NCBI RefSeq assembly: GCF_000224145.3
Contig: NC_020170.2
Span: 4,542,646 to 4,606,645, forward strand
DNA length: 64,000 bases
Source: Ciona intestinalis
Lineage: Eukaryota > Chordata > Ascidiacea > Phlebobranchia > Cionidae
Direction of reading: 5' to 3'
A program made the translations under genes and the position numbers. The notes under the pieces were generated by a model that made no database searches, was not told the origin of the DNA, and saw only the letters and a list, made by a program, of their open reading frames with translations. Every line of letters begins with the position of its first letter. Position 1 is the first letter of the stretch. This document shows, piece by piece, positions 1 to 10,663 of this stretch.

Positions 1-447
1 TAAATATAATTCATGACTTGAAATAGACCTAGTGCTAACAGCATTTAGAGGTTAAAATGTAACCATAAACTTTTTGAATCTAATGACTTTTGCTGACATG
101 TTAACAATATTGTTATAACGGGAGCAAAGTATATTGAATTATATTAAATTATACATGCATTGCATGTATATGTATATATATTACTTACATATATAAAAAA
201 CAAGCATGATGTTGTCTAAATAATAAATATATATATATATTATATTGAATTTTACATTTTTTAAAAATAGGCTATATATTTTTGTTCTATAGACTCTTCT
301 TATAAATTAGCAGATTAAAAACAGAACAGGTGAAATGCATACTGGTACATTAATGTTAAACAGGTGTAATAATAGAAAAATCTTGGTAGCTTTTAATTTA
401 AATGCCATTACCACAATGCCAAAATATTATTGAATTATTTTTTACAG

Positions 448-1177
448 CCTTTTTACTGCCCAATGGATACTTCACACCATTCTTTATGAAAGGAATTGTT
501 AACGATCATGCAAGAATGATAAATATATTAAAGAAAGCTAAGGACTTAGATTGGGTGATTGTAGCACCTCCAGAAATATCAGATCAACCATTTACAAATG
601 AATACACGGTAAACATTCCACAATTTTTACATCGTAAACAACTTTTATTACCTATTTGGTAAAACAACTGGCGTAAAAAAAACGTTATTGAGCACTTTAG
701 TGGCAGTATAAAATGTTTTTGTCAAACAGTTGTTCTTGTTATTTTTTGTGTTGTTAGTTTCTACTCATGTCATTATATTTAAATCTGAAGTATTATTATT
801 CTAAACAGTTTTAAATCACAAAGGTTAAATTAGTTAGTGTAAATTTACAATTCAACACGCTGCCCGAAATGGTCAAATACGTCTTTACAAGTATGTTTTA
901 CTCTTTATTTTTAGAAGAAAAAACAAATAAATTTATGTGAATTTTTCAGACAACACTAAACAAAAATGCACCAGAGTATGTTGTATCTACACAAGATCTT
1001 GCCCACTGGTTACTTAGATGTATAAAAGATGACAAACTGATGAATGAATCCTGCCATCAAATGGTGGGGATATCTTCAAAACTACCGCTCAAAAACTGGC
1101 TGAGTACCACCAGTGGTATATCCACACTGGTTATAGTTGCGTTATTAGTGATCAGTATCTATTACTTTACTGTGTAG
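448..1177 (+). CDS. BLVRB: Flavin reductase / biliverdin reductase B-like, C-terminal exons, with membrane anchor
   Basis: Two exons, 448-608 and 950-1177, joined in phase; the 5' exons lie left of the window. The reading runs through a stretch resembling the C-terminal half of NADPH-dependent flavin reductases (short-chain dehydrogenase fold): an ILKKAKDLDWVIVAPPEISD segment, DQPFTNEYT, and a VVSTQDLAHWLLRCI helix. In the family this enzyme reduces flavins and biliverdin isomers with NADPH and is a soluble cytosolic protein. Here the chain continues after the catalytic fold into a polar linker and a strongly hydrophobic segment (STLVIVALLVISIYYF) two residues before the stop codon, which predicts a tail-anchored membrane protein. 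Family assignment is firm; substrate is not known. The acceptor at 446-447 and donor at 609-610 fit; the first codon is split with the preceding exon. Confidence 0.8.
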
Positions 1178-1791
1178 GCTAGTCTAATGAGTTGGTAATT
1201 TGATATAACTGTGGCATTCTCACTATTTTATCCTTCACTTATTTTCAAAATCTTTATTTACTTTTTCCTGAACACGTAAACAGTTTTAATTTTAGCAAAA
1301 ATTAGGTAAATGAATGGTCATTATAATTTTTTCATGAATATTAAATGATGCTGAATTTGAAAACTTCAATACATTACATTCAACTACAGAACGCTAAGCC
1401 ACAGAGCTGGTTTAATATTTTGCGGAAATACAGGCATTGACAGGTTCTTTATCCAATTTTATAAATTAGGAATGCATGTGAGAGAAAAGTGTAATACATG
1501 AGGATTAAGTGTTTAAAATTTTGTCAAAATAAAAAAAGCCTAACAAATTGTCCATTAAAAGAAATATAAATTGCGCCTAAATGGTATCACCTGTTTTTTA
1601 GCTCAATATAATGAATCTATCAGAACTCACCAGGTAGTGGTGTACTAAAAAATACATTATCTTACACTACTCTTTAAACTAGGGTAACATGCCAAAGGTT
1701 TTTCCAAGTGTAATATATTAGTGGCAAAGAAATAGACTACACATACAGTGATACACTGTGACATAGCATATGCAAATTCAACAGAACTTAC

Positions 1792-3215
1792 CAGTATCAC
1801 AGTCATGGAGTGGATTGTATCAACAGTCAAAGAAACATCCATTAGTTTAATCAAGTTAACACCACCACCAAGTTCCCATATGTGACCGGTCATTTTATCT
1901 TGCTGGGAAGTAACAAAATAGTTTAATTTTAACCCGAACTAGCAGCATGTTCAGAGAAAAAGTTTGATGCTCAGAAACAACAAGTGTGGCCAAGTGGATA
2001 GATCGTTAGCTGGCAATTGACACTTAAATTCACAGAAAATTGCAGACCAAACACTGAAATTCAACTTTAGTTAATAACTTCACATCTGTTTTTAACTGTA
2101 GCCGTGTTTGCACTTTTTTATGAAGTACTTTAAAATGTGGTATCAGTATCAGTTATTATGATTGTTTTTTTTGTTTTATTTCCTATTCCAATGTTTATTT
2201 ATACTGTGATGTGTATTAATGTAATGCACTTAATTCTAAATCCTACATAAGTGTGCACTCGAAACTGTTTATTGTAAACTTTGGTGGAATTTCTTTTTGG
2301 GGGTTTTGTTTTTTCATCATGCTCCAATCTTTGGATCAATCTTCTTTAAGGCCGACTCCCCCCATTGTACGGGTTGTGTCCTTACGCACACTTTTCTTCA
2401 AATTAGAACTTTAATATGTTTAATTAAATGTTATTTATTTAATTTTCACATTGTATTGTCTGTAGGGTGTAACGGTCATGCCTTTTATCCAAAACAATAT
2501 TTCTTTCTTTTTTATCAATAAGCGTGTTTTAACAACTGTTGTTTTACCGTTACTACCCGTCTTTTCGCTTTTGTCAACTCTCTTGTTCTTCGCTATCGTG
2601 ACCGAAAAGACGAAATAAATTTTATTCATTCATTCATTCAGTCGTATCACAACATTTTTTTACCCCCTATCTGGTTATATGACCTAACTGAACAATAAAT
2701 CTAACATTTTTTGGTGATTTAGCTTAAAAATTAATAAACATTGGTAAAAAAAATTTTAAACAAAATTCTAGTCTTCTTAGTATTTATATAAAACAGAAGA
2801 AAATCTTTAACAAACCAAGTTATTTGCCCTCCTTGCAAAGGTATACTCAAGAGCAGTGGTCGGTCTGGGAGCTTCATCTCTTGAAAGAAATTTCAAAATT
2901 GCTGTTGTTTTCCCCTGTGAAATTTACTATTAAGGTATTTAATATAGAACAGACTGTTATTAATATAAATTTTATTCAACCTGATAAGTTAAATTTTATT
3001 GTAAAGTAAAAAAAATGTACATGAAAAGGATTAGCCTACCCTTTTGGTAATGTATCTGAGGTATTTTATACCATACTTTCAAACCCGTTTGCTTGGTTGC
3101 GACTTACCGAAGATTTTCCTCCGACAAACAGAATAAACTTTTCCAAAGAATTGCCTCCACCACTTTGCATTAACTGGACTTCTGCAGCAGCAGCGTCCCA
3201 AACGTTTTTTGACAT
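1792..3215 (-). CDS. DYNC2LI1: Cytoplasmic dynein 2 light intermediate chain 1, N-terminal exons
   Basis: Three minus-strand exons: 3215-3108 (ATG at 3215), 2914-2816 and 1902-1792, all phase 0. They encode a P-loop (FVGGKSSGKTT, residues about 29-39), then [19 protein letters not shown] and [17 protein letters not shown], which match the Ras-like N-terminal domain of the dynein-2 light intermediate chain. In the family this subunit belongs to the retrograde intraflagellar transport motor and is needed for cilia. The rest of the protein (roughly 250 residues) was not found in the 600 bases to the left, where the opposite-strand reductase ends. The gene must therefore extend left past the window edge, with the reductase inside or overlapping an intron, unless the assembly is broken here. 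Recognition is by motif order; the identity is strong. Confidence 0.82.
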
Positions 3216-4022
3216 AATTATATCTTATTACGGTACTTACAGCAAACAAATACTCAAAATTATAACGCAGTAGTTAACTGTCCCCTACAGCACATCGTAG
3301 TATTATGACTATAGCACAAACAATATCGCATTTTGTCACATGAACTCACAGAAAAATGCAGACGAAAAGCTGCTTTAATTTTAATCTTGGTAACTAATGA
3401 CATATCTATATAAGCTTGGCTTTGATTACACGTGCTTTTAGGTAGAGGTGAGGCATTGTTTTTTTATAATAAGACAATAAACAATGCAGAAAGATTTAAT
3501 ATTTTTTAGAAAAAAAAACTATTTGTAACAGCTTGATTTACTTTAATGCCATTTTGTTCATAGAAATCTTTAACTACAATATAAGGATTTCATAAAATAA
3601 GAAACAAATATCACATGAAGTTGTAAAAATAATACCTGTTCAAAATTACCAACAATGCGCTTGTAATTTTTGGACATGCAACTTGCCAACAAGCATTCAA
3701 AGTACCCGACCACCAATCTGGGTTTGCAAATGACCCGAGGAAATCCAGTGCACACATGTACGTATTCCCGATCCGAGTCCGTATATTGATTTGTATCTTT
3801 TTAGGATAGTGGGTTGTGTAATGGGTTACATACGTATGCGAAGACAATTTTCTAGAAAACGTAACCAGCGCTGACCCTGTATCCTTTTTTATACCAGTTC
3901 AACTGGTGCTTTCATTAACGGTTCTGAGGAATACTTCCGCAAACTAATATATAGCTGCAGAGTGCGTTTTCATATACCGTTTAGCAAATTAGAAGCAGCA
4001 ACCACACTAGGCAACCAGAAGA
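3216..4022. other. Divergent intergenic region between DYNC2LI1 and the intelectin gene
   Basis: About 0.8 kb separating two head-to-head genes, so it should hold both promoters. A TATA-like TATATAG lies near 3947-3953, about 70 bases before the intelectin ATG. Small open frames on the minus strand here show no recognisable protein and I do not call them genes. Confidence 0.4.
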
Positions 4023-5654
4023 ATGTTATGCACAGCAGTTGTGTTCTTCGCCTGCATCATTATTGTCTCCTCCGAAAGTAAGTATAGAGAATGTTTATAG
4101 AGCGTAATGTTGTATTATCCGGACACATACACACCCGTATTAATTTGCAAATATATTAGACTATGAAGACACATTTAGCTTTTGACAATGTTTGGTTAAA
4201 TGACCTAATTTTTAAAGATTGTGCGGTTTTCTTAACCACTTGTCCAATAAATATGGAATGCCTGCTTAGTTACAGGTTTGCACAATGGAGGGTTTGAAGG
4301 AATGGTTGCATCAACAACAAACAAAGCAAGAGTTGAAGTTGGCTACAATTTGTGTTTAAATTCGATACCGTATCATGCGATTGCAACGGCTACAAACAAA
4401 TGGGACAGCCAGCAGTACCTCGAATTCAACACTACGATACTAGAAATAAAACAGGATCGTCTTGTGGTCGAAGTGACAAGACTTGACCAAAATTCGGGGT
4501 GGGATGGAACATTAATTCGCTTCGAATGGACAATTTACATGAATCATCCGGGTATAAAACAACATAGCGTGATTATAAGTAATTGGCTATGCAAAATTTA
4601 CTTACACTTATATCTACTTATAGTATGGTGATTGGGAAAGTCGGGCACCTTTAGGATATTTTAAACAATTAACAATGGTCTATGGGAATCGTGAAGACAC
4701 AGTTTTTTTTAATTTTCTTTGTTTACCACTATATAAGATTGGTTGTGCAAAAAATAACTTATACGTACAGGCAGTTGCAATGACCTTCGCGGGATCGAGC
4801 ACAAGGATAAAGTTTACATGATCACTGATTCTGACGGACTGGGGTATCCTGTATACTGTGACATGACAACAAATGGCGGCGGTTGGACATTGGTTGCAAG
4901 TATCCACGAAAACGACATCAATGGCAAATGTACAACAGGCGATAGATGGTCAAGCGAACACGGAAATTCTGCCGAGCACCCGCATGGGGATGGTAACTGG
5001 GAAAACAACAACACATTTGGTGACGTAACACATGCAGCTAGTGACGACTACAAGAACGCCGCTTACTTTCAGCTTAATGGCAGTGATGTAATGATATGGC
5101 ATGTACCGAACAACACATTGTTACAACGCTACAAATCATCGTCCTATTTTCGCTATCGTACAAACAACGGTTTCCTTTCTAAACAAGGCGGGAACTTGCA
5201 AACTTTATTTCAAAAGTTTCCTTTAAAAGATAACAAATACCCAAAAGGTGACAACGGACCATCCTCGAGCGTTGTCTTCGATAAAGGAAGCAAAAAAAAC
5301 ACTTGTAACGGAATTTGGCACATCAACACAAGGAGAAGTAGAACCAGGTTACATTCAGGTCAGTATATGATGTTGAATTAATCGCATATAGCGAAGTTGG
5401 TTAAAATGAATTTATTATTTCAGTTTCGAACTATCAATTATGAACAAAGCGCATTTGCCTTATGCCTTGGTGTTAAATACCGGACGAATAATTACAATAC
5501 GGAACACGCCTGCGTTGGGGGGACAAGCTACCACGACGGGCCCTCTGATACGAACTTGTACTGTGGCGATTATTCAGCACTGGAATTTCCAATCTCTGGG
5601 TGGAATGCTACTCAACAACTAAAGACTTCTGTGTTCATGGTATTTTATCGTTAA
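4023..5654 (+). CDS. Intelectin-like secreted lectin with extra N-terminal domain; frame broken by an A8 run
   Basis: Exons 4023-4077 (signal peptide), 4276-4551, 4771-5358 and 5424-5654. The C-terminal ~260 residues follow vertebrate intelectins: a fibrinogen-like start (YCDMTTNGGGWTLV), HEND, GKCTTGDRWSS, GDGNWENNNTFG, SDDYKNAAYF, IWHVPNN, RYRTNNGFL, CNTEHACVGG and terminal FYR. Intelectins bind exocyclic 1,2-diols of microbial glycans through Ca2+ and serve mucosal or haemolymph defence. Exon 2 adds ~92 residues absent from vertebrate intelectins; its end (RLDQNSGWDGTLIRFEWTIY) resembles an H-type lectin sandwich, which is inference. In exon 3 the frame must shift by one base at the A8 run 5292-5299: upstream codons read in one frame, while TEFGTSTQGEVEPGYIQ, which matches the family and joins exon 4 in phase, reads in another. 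One A fewer restores continuity, so this is either an assembly error, an allele, or a dying gene. Confidence 0.85.
4622..4737 (+). repeat. Truncated copy of the ~195 bp hairpin MITE in intelectin intron 2
   Basis: Degenerate left terminal repeat (TATAGTATGGTG) followed by the internal motifs TTTAAACAATTAACAATGG and the GTCTATGGGAATCGTGA box seen in the full-length copies; the right end is missing. Confidence 0.6.
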
Positions 5655-6837
5655 CAGTAAACGATGAAAGTAAAAGTAGTAATTTATATCTATCTGGATA
5701 AATATCTTGTTTTCCAACCGTTTTCGGCATATATTCTCCTAAAGAAGTTATATCCCGATTTAAAAATGCCACAAGCTTTATTTTCATTGTTTTACACGTT
5801 TTTTTATTGTTGAGTCACATTTGTCGATGTAAATAATAAACGACTCAAAAATATAAACACACGTATATATATGTGTTCATGATAATTAATTTTACCCCCA
5901 TATCATTTATGTCTTTTTTACGACAGGTCACAGTTGCATGAAATAAAACAACAATAATATATTGTGTTGTTCCCCCACCAAAGCATAAATAATTTACATT
6001 CGTTTCTTGATACGGCGTTATTGCCCAAATATAAGACGTTGTAAATATATACGCGTAACTGGAAAGCGATTCCGCCAAGCACCGCAGGTTTCAGGTTCCC
6101 CAACTATATTCCTTTAGCGATCGATGCTTAAAAAAAGTTTAAGAATCACACCGGTTCGGGTATTGCTGCAATTATGTCCCTGAAACTGTACGGCGTACAT
6201 TTCCACGGTTCAAGTAACTTGCCCTTTACCGTCTGGTTGCGGTTACTTGTATTCGAGGTGTTGGCATCCACCATTTTCGCCGCACATTTGCGACAAGCGG
6301 TTTCAGGAGTACGCTGCGTGTAAGTGCTAAAATAAGAGATTTCGTCAGCTTTTAATTATCTGCTTTCCTAAACATTTAAGGGCAAGTTACCGATTTTATA
6401 TTAGATAATGATTAACTGGTGGTATGCAGACCTTTCATTCCGGTTTTCCATTCCATTTCAAGTGCAGACATATGTTTAGAAAGGCTGCAGGCGGTAGGTC
6501 AACACTTCAAGTTAAGTGTTATTAGCTAAGTTTAAATTGCGATTTTGAAACAGGCATGAATTCGTTGAGATATGTGCGAGCACCTTCAACGAATCATGAT
6601 CAATTTATCTCTAGTAAAACGTAAATATTTAGTCCAACACTTGTTTGATTTAGAACCACCATCTTTGTCGTATATTGTTTGTATTAAAGGTCACGAATTG
6701 CGTTGACGGCCCATTTTGGACAAAAGCCGGGTATAGTTTGAAATTCATTCGATCCTTTACTGTGTTTTATTTCATCTAACTTTTAATAGGCTTTATTGCA
6801 AATATTGGGTTAAATAGAAAAAAAAAACTGACAAGCA
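5655..6837. other. Intergenic region between intelectin and P450
   Basis: Contains the intelectin 3' flank and the P450 promoter. No coding segment with splice sites or similarity was seen on either strand. Confidence 0.4.
5835..5840 (+). promoter_or_regulatory. Poly(A) signal AATAAA for intelectin
   Basis: Canonical hexamer about 180 bases after the intelectin stop codon. Confidence 0.5.
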
Positions 6838-9800
6838 ATGGAAATGGAGACCGTGTTAGGCTTAATTACAATTGGTAATGTTACCACAATATTGCTGGCG
6901 GTGGTGACTGTGTACATAACGCGATGTATTTCTAAAATGATATTTTTTCCGCCTGGCTTTCCACCTGGTGAACGGGGTCTGCCTTTTCTTGGGGTCCTGC
7001 CATATCTTGGCGAACACCCACATAACGTATTGAAAGAATGGAGTTACAAACATGGCGACATTATGGCGATAAAATTGGGAACAACCAATGCGGTGATCGT
7101 TTCTTCTCAAAGTACTTTAAACGAGGTAAGATTATACTAGAGTGCATGAGATGAAATGAGTGTAAGTAATGCTTGCGTGACGGAGTAATGACAGCTGTAA
7201 TAACATATGCTTTCTGTCTCATATACCGCGTGCCCGCTTTTGAGTTACCACGTTTGTAATTTTAAGGGTTATTGTTATTATGGGATTTTATGTACTTATG
7301 TATGACTGACAATTTAGTCAACCGCTGAAGTACCACTGGGTTGAAATGTGAAAAAGATTTATTGAACAATGAAGATATTCACAATACTTCATACAGGTGT
7401 TCGTCAAAAGAGCATCAGCGATTTCGGATAGGTTTACCAACGAGTTCTTTACCCAAATACTTCTGCATCGGGGTATATTTAACTCGGCATATACCGAAAG
7501 ATTGAAAATACAGCGCAAGTTTGTGCACCAAGCTCTACATAGGTGAGGGACGAGTATATACACTTAACAGCGTGGATTAAAACACGAAATGTGAATATTG
7601 AATTGAATAACTTGAACTAGCCACTGGGTTTGAGGGAAACCTAAATTTCAAGACTTCTGGCGAATATAGCTGCGCAGCAATGTTTCACTCCTAGAGAAAG
7701 AATATACAGCAAACAAACTAAGAATGGCATATAGAGAACTCTCTCTCCTAATGTTTTACAGAAATCTGATTAACAATAAAACACCAGAGGAAAGAATAAA
7801 CGAAGAGATTCAATACTTTATACGGGAGATACATTCTCAAGATGGAAAACCTTTTCATGCTCATGTAAGAAAGTGTGCAATGTTGAAAGATGCCTGTAAA
7901 CCATTATGCAGGTTCAGATATAAGAGGCGCGGTGTGTCCACACCTGACGTATATGGAGATAAACCTCTGCATGAAGCGCTTTATGTTTCACGATGAAATA
8001 GGTTGTGATTTTATGCAGTATAAGCGAAACTTACTTAGCGCGTGACCTTGTAAAAGATGCTCGCCTAATTAACCGCTTTCGTCATGCTTATATATTTCTT
8101 TTGGGTGTACAGCACATGCTCTTATCTTCGGTTACCAACGTAATCTGCAGCATTGTTCTTGGGAAAAGGTTCGAATACAACGACAAGTGGTTTACCAAGA
8201 TTATGAGCTGTATAGTCGAGAGGTAAATAAACATTTCTACTCTACGTCTGTTTGTGTAAAGTTTAAGTAGCTCTGTTATGTTTTGACTGATGTATTCTGT
8301 AATCTGTTGAGGTTAGAACCCACAAAAAAATTAGTCCGATTTTCGCCCGTGTAATGCCTTATAGAGACAGGATACTAATATCACATTACATTTTTAGTTT
8401 GGCGCATTCTGGGCCAAGTTTTCTTCTTCCGATATCCATATACCCATGGTTGATACATTTCCCACCCTTCCGCCGAATTAACGTCAGGTTCCGTAAGAGC
8501 TTCGCCACATTTGCAGGTAATACCAACTTTTCCTGGACTGTGTTAGTTTTTTCTCAAATTTTCCGTTTAATGATCTGTTTTCTTAAGAGTTAATTCAACA
8601 AGACATTGACGAACATAAATCCTCATTTGATGAAAACAACCTCCGGGATCTGATCGATGCATTTCTCTTCGAAATGAAGAAAGAAGGTCATCACTCATCT
8701 TTTGATGTAAGGAATTGACACAAATTCTTTGATGACGTAATCAAAAATGCAGTCGCGTAGCATTTTTTTCCAAAAAACAAATATAACGTAAACACATGCG
8801 TCGCTTTAGTTTAAACCTAAAGCAAAGCTCAACAGTCGATTAAAAAAACACAAAATTAAAACATAAAAAAATATATTTCGTCCCGTTTACAGAAGGTATT
8901 CGTTTTGTCAAAATTGTTAACGTTTGCAGGAACTACAGTTATGTGTGATAGTACGTGAACTTCTTCTAGCAGGGAATGAAACCACTGGTTCTCAAATAGC
9001 TTGGCTGCTACTTGCCCTAATGCACTTTCCTAAATGGCAAGATCGCATACACCGAGAAATTGTCGACAATATCGGTAAATATATGGGAGATGCGTTTTAT
9101 ACGACAGTAAGGGGCAAATACTTTCGTTACTCGTAAATTGCGTAAATGTTTCGAATTAAAAAAGTTTCGTTACACTGTTTGTGAAAATATACATTATAGA
9201 AAGCAAAGATAATTGTATTAACGGAATTGCATGTTTAACTCTTGTGTATTCGACACTGCTGTGTATACAGTATAAATCACCGTAGGCATATAAAAACAAG
9301 ATTAACAAGCCAATGAAACACACAAAAATTTCGCTGACAACTTAATCCTGCCGCATATTTAGAATTGGTCGCGGCAATATACAGCAATATAAAAGAAAGT
9401 TTTAACAGGTGAGAACGGAGTTTTAAAACTTGACGATCGTAAAAAGCTTCCTTGCACTTGCGCATTTATCCAAGAGACGTTGCGGCTTCACTCTATCGGT
9501 TCTCTGAATGCACCTCATAAAGTATCACGTGACACCGAGGTGAAGGGGTACAAAATACCAGCTGGCACAATGGTAACCTTCATACGTTTTTGTTCGCTCT
9601 TACTAACATATAGCTTTAGCTTGTGTCTCCAGTGTTAACCAGTGAAAGCGGCATGCATTGGTTTAAAATTGATTGCGTATTTGCTGTGCTGAACTCTATA
9701 AAAGGCCAATTAATTAAAGACCGTAAAACTACTCCTTAAAATTTTACAGTTGTTGTCATATTATCAACAGGTCATGAGCAATGTCTTTGCTATTCACACG

Positions 9801-10091
9801 GACCCAAAAGTATGGACGGATCCTGAAACATTCGATCCATCAAGACACCTCAATGAAGTAGGAAGTTTTATCAATTCCAGCAAGATGTCACCTTTTTCAC
9901 TTGGACCACGACAATGTATTGGAAAAACAATTGCAGAAAACAAAATGTTTCTTTACTTTGGAAACATCTGCCAAAAATTTCGAATTGTTTCCGAAACACC
10001 AACTCCAATTACTCTGCATGAGGGCCAAAGTGGATTTGTGTTTTCCCCGAAAGAACATAAAGTGATTGCAATAGCTTACTCGTCAAAGTAA
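6838..10091 (+). CDS. Cytochrome P450, CYP2-like, complete
   Basis: Nine exons: 6838-7125, 7397-7542, 7762-7864, 8113-8222, 8398-8516, 8588-8706, 8930-9074, 9409-9572, 9771-10091; 1515 coding bases, 504 residues, the usual P450 length, with every junction in phase. Residues 1-35 form an ER signal anchor, followed by the Pro-rich hinge (FPPGFPPGERGLPFLG). The I-helix reads LLLAGNETTGSQ, the K-helix ETLR (ExxR), and the haem loop FSLGPRQCIG contains the Cys thiolate ligand (FxxGxRxCxG). The family oxidises small lipophilic substrates with NADPH-P450 reductase at the ER membrane. Exon organisation and NVICSIVLGKRFEY are typical of clan 2 (CYP2 and relatives); the subfamily and substrate cannot be read. 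Odd point: the C-helix Trp of the usual WxxxR is Leu here (ERLKIQRKF). The gene is convergent with UMPS. Confidence 0.9.
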
Positions 10092-10488
10092 ATGCCACTG
10101 CTATACTCAACAGCTATATATACAGCTTACAGAATATACTCTGCATACATTTCTATCGTACCAATCGCCATACGCTGTGTCATATTCGCTTATACGCAAT
10201 ACAAAATGTGCTGTATATAAATTCGCGTCAGGGTTGTTTTGTTGAAAGAAATTTTAATTTCCAGGGGTCAAGGTAGAAAGTGCTGTGTTGTAAGAAACGC
10301 ATTGTATTCCTAGAATTTGTAACAGGAGATAAGAGTTCACTATAATACTCGGAAGTGCGTAATGACATATATGCGATTTGGGTGTTAACTCGGTAGTTTG
10401 AACATCGTTCCATGGAAACCATAAACATTTAGCGTCTGTGTTAAATTCCATAAGAATTGCTCAGAAATCAAACCAGCATTAAATAATG

Positions 10489-10494
10489 AATAAA
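10489..10494 (+). promoter_or_regulatory. Poly(A) signal AATAAA for the P450 gene
   Basis: Canonical hexamer about 400 bases downstream of the P450 stop, in the 0.57 kb between the convergent P450 and UMPS genes. Confidence 0.4.
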
Positions 10495-10663
10495 AAAGTT
10501 ATGCTCTAACTTCATTAAGTAAACACCTCGAAAATGTTCGGCTCCACGGAATCATAAAGTTTGCATCAAGTTTGAATGGTATGTATTATTTGCACGTAAT
10601 ATTAACACGATATTCTGATATCAGAACAAATTCTGGCGGATCAACAGCGCTTTGTACCTGTTT

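Noticed and set aside
1632..1645. Possible 14-base minus-strand exon between an acceptor and a donor, as the next DYNC2LI1 exon
   Set aside because: Its translation does not match the expected continuation after the third exon, and the size is implausible.
1986..2030. tRNA-like A-box (TGGCCAAGTGG)
   Set aside because: No B-box, arms or cloverleaf follow; at most a decayed SINE head.
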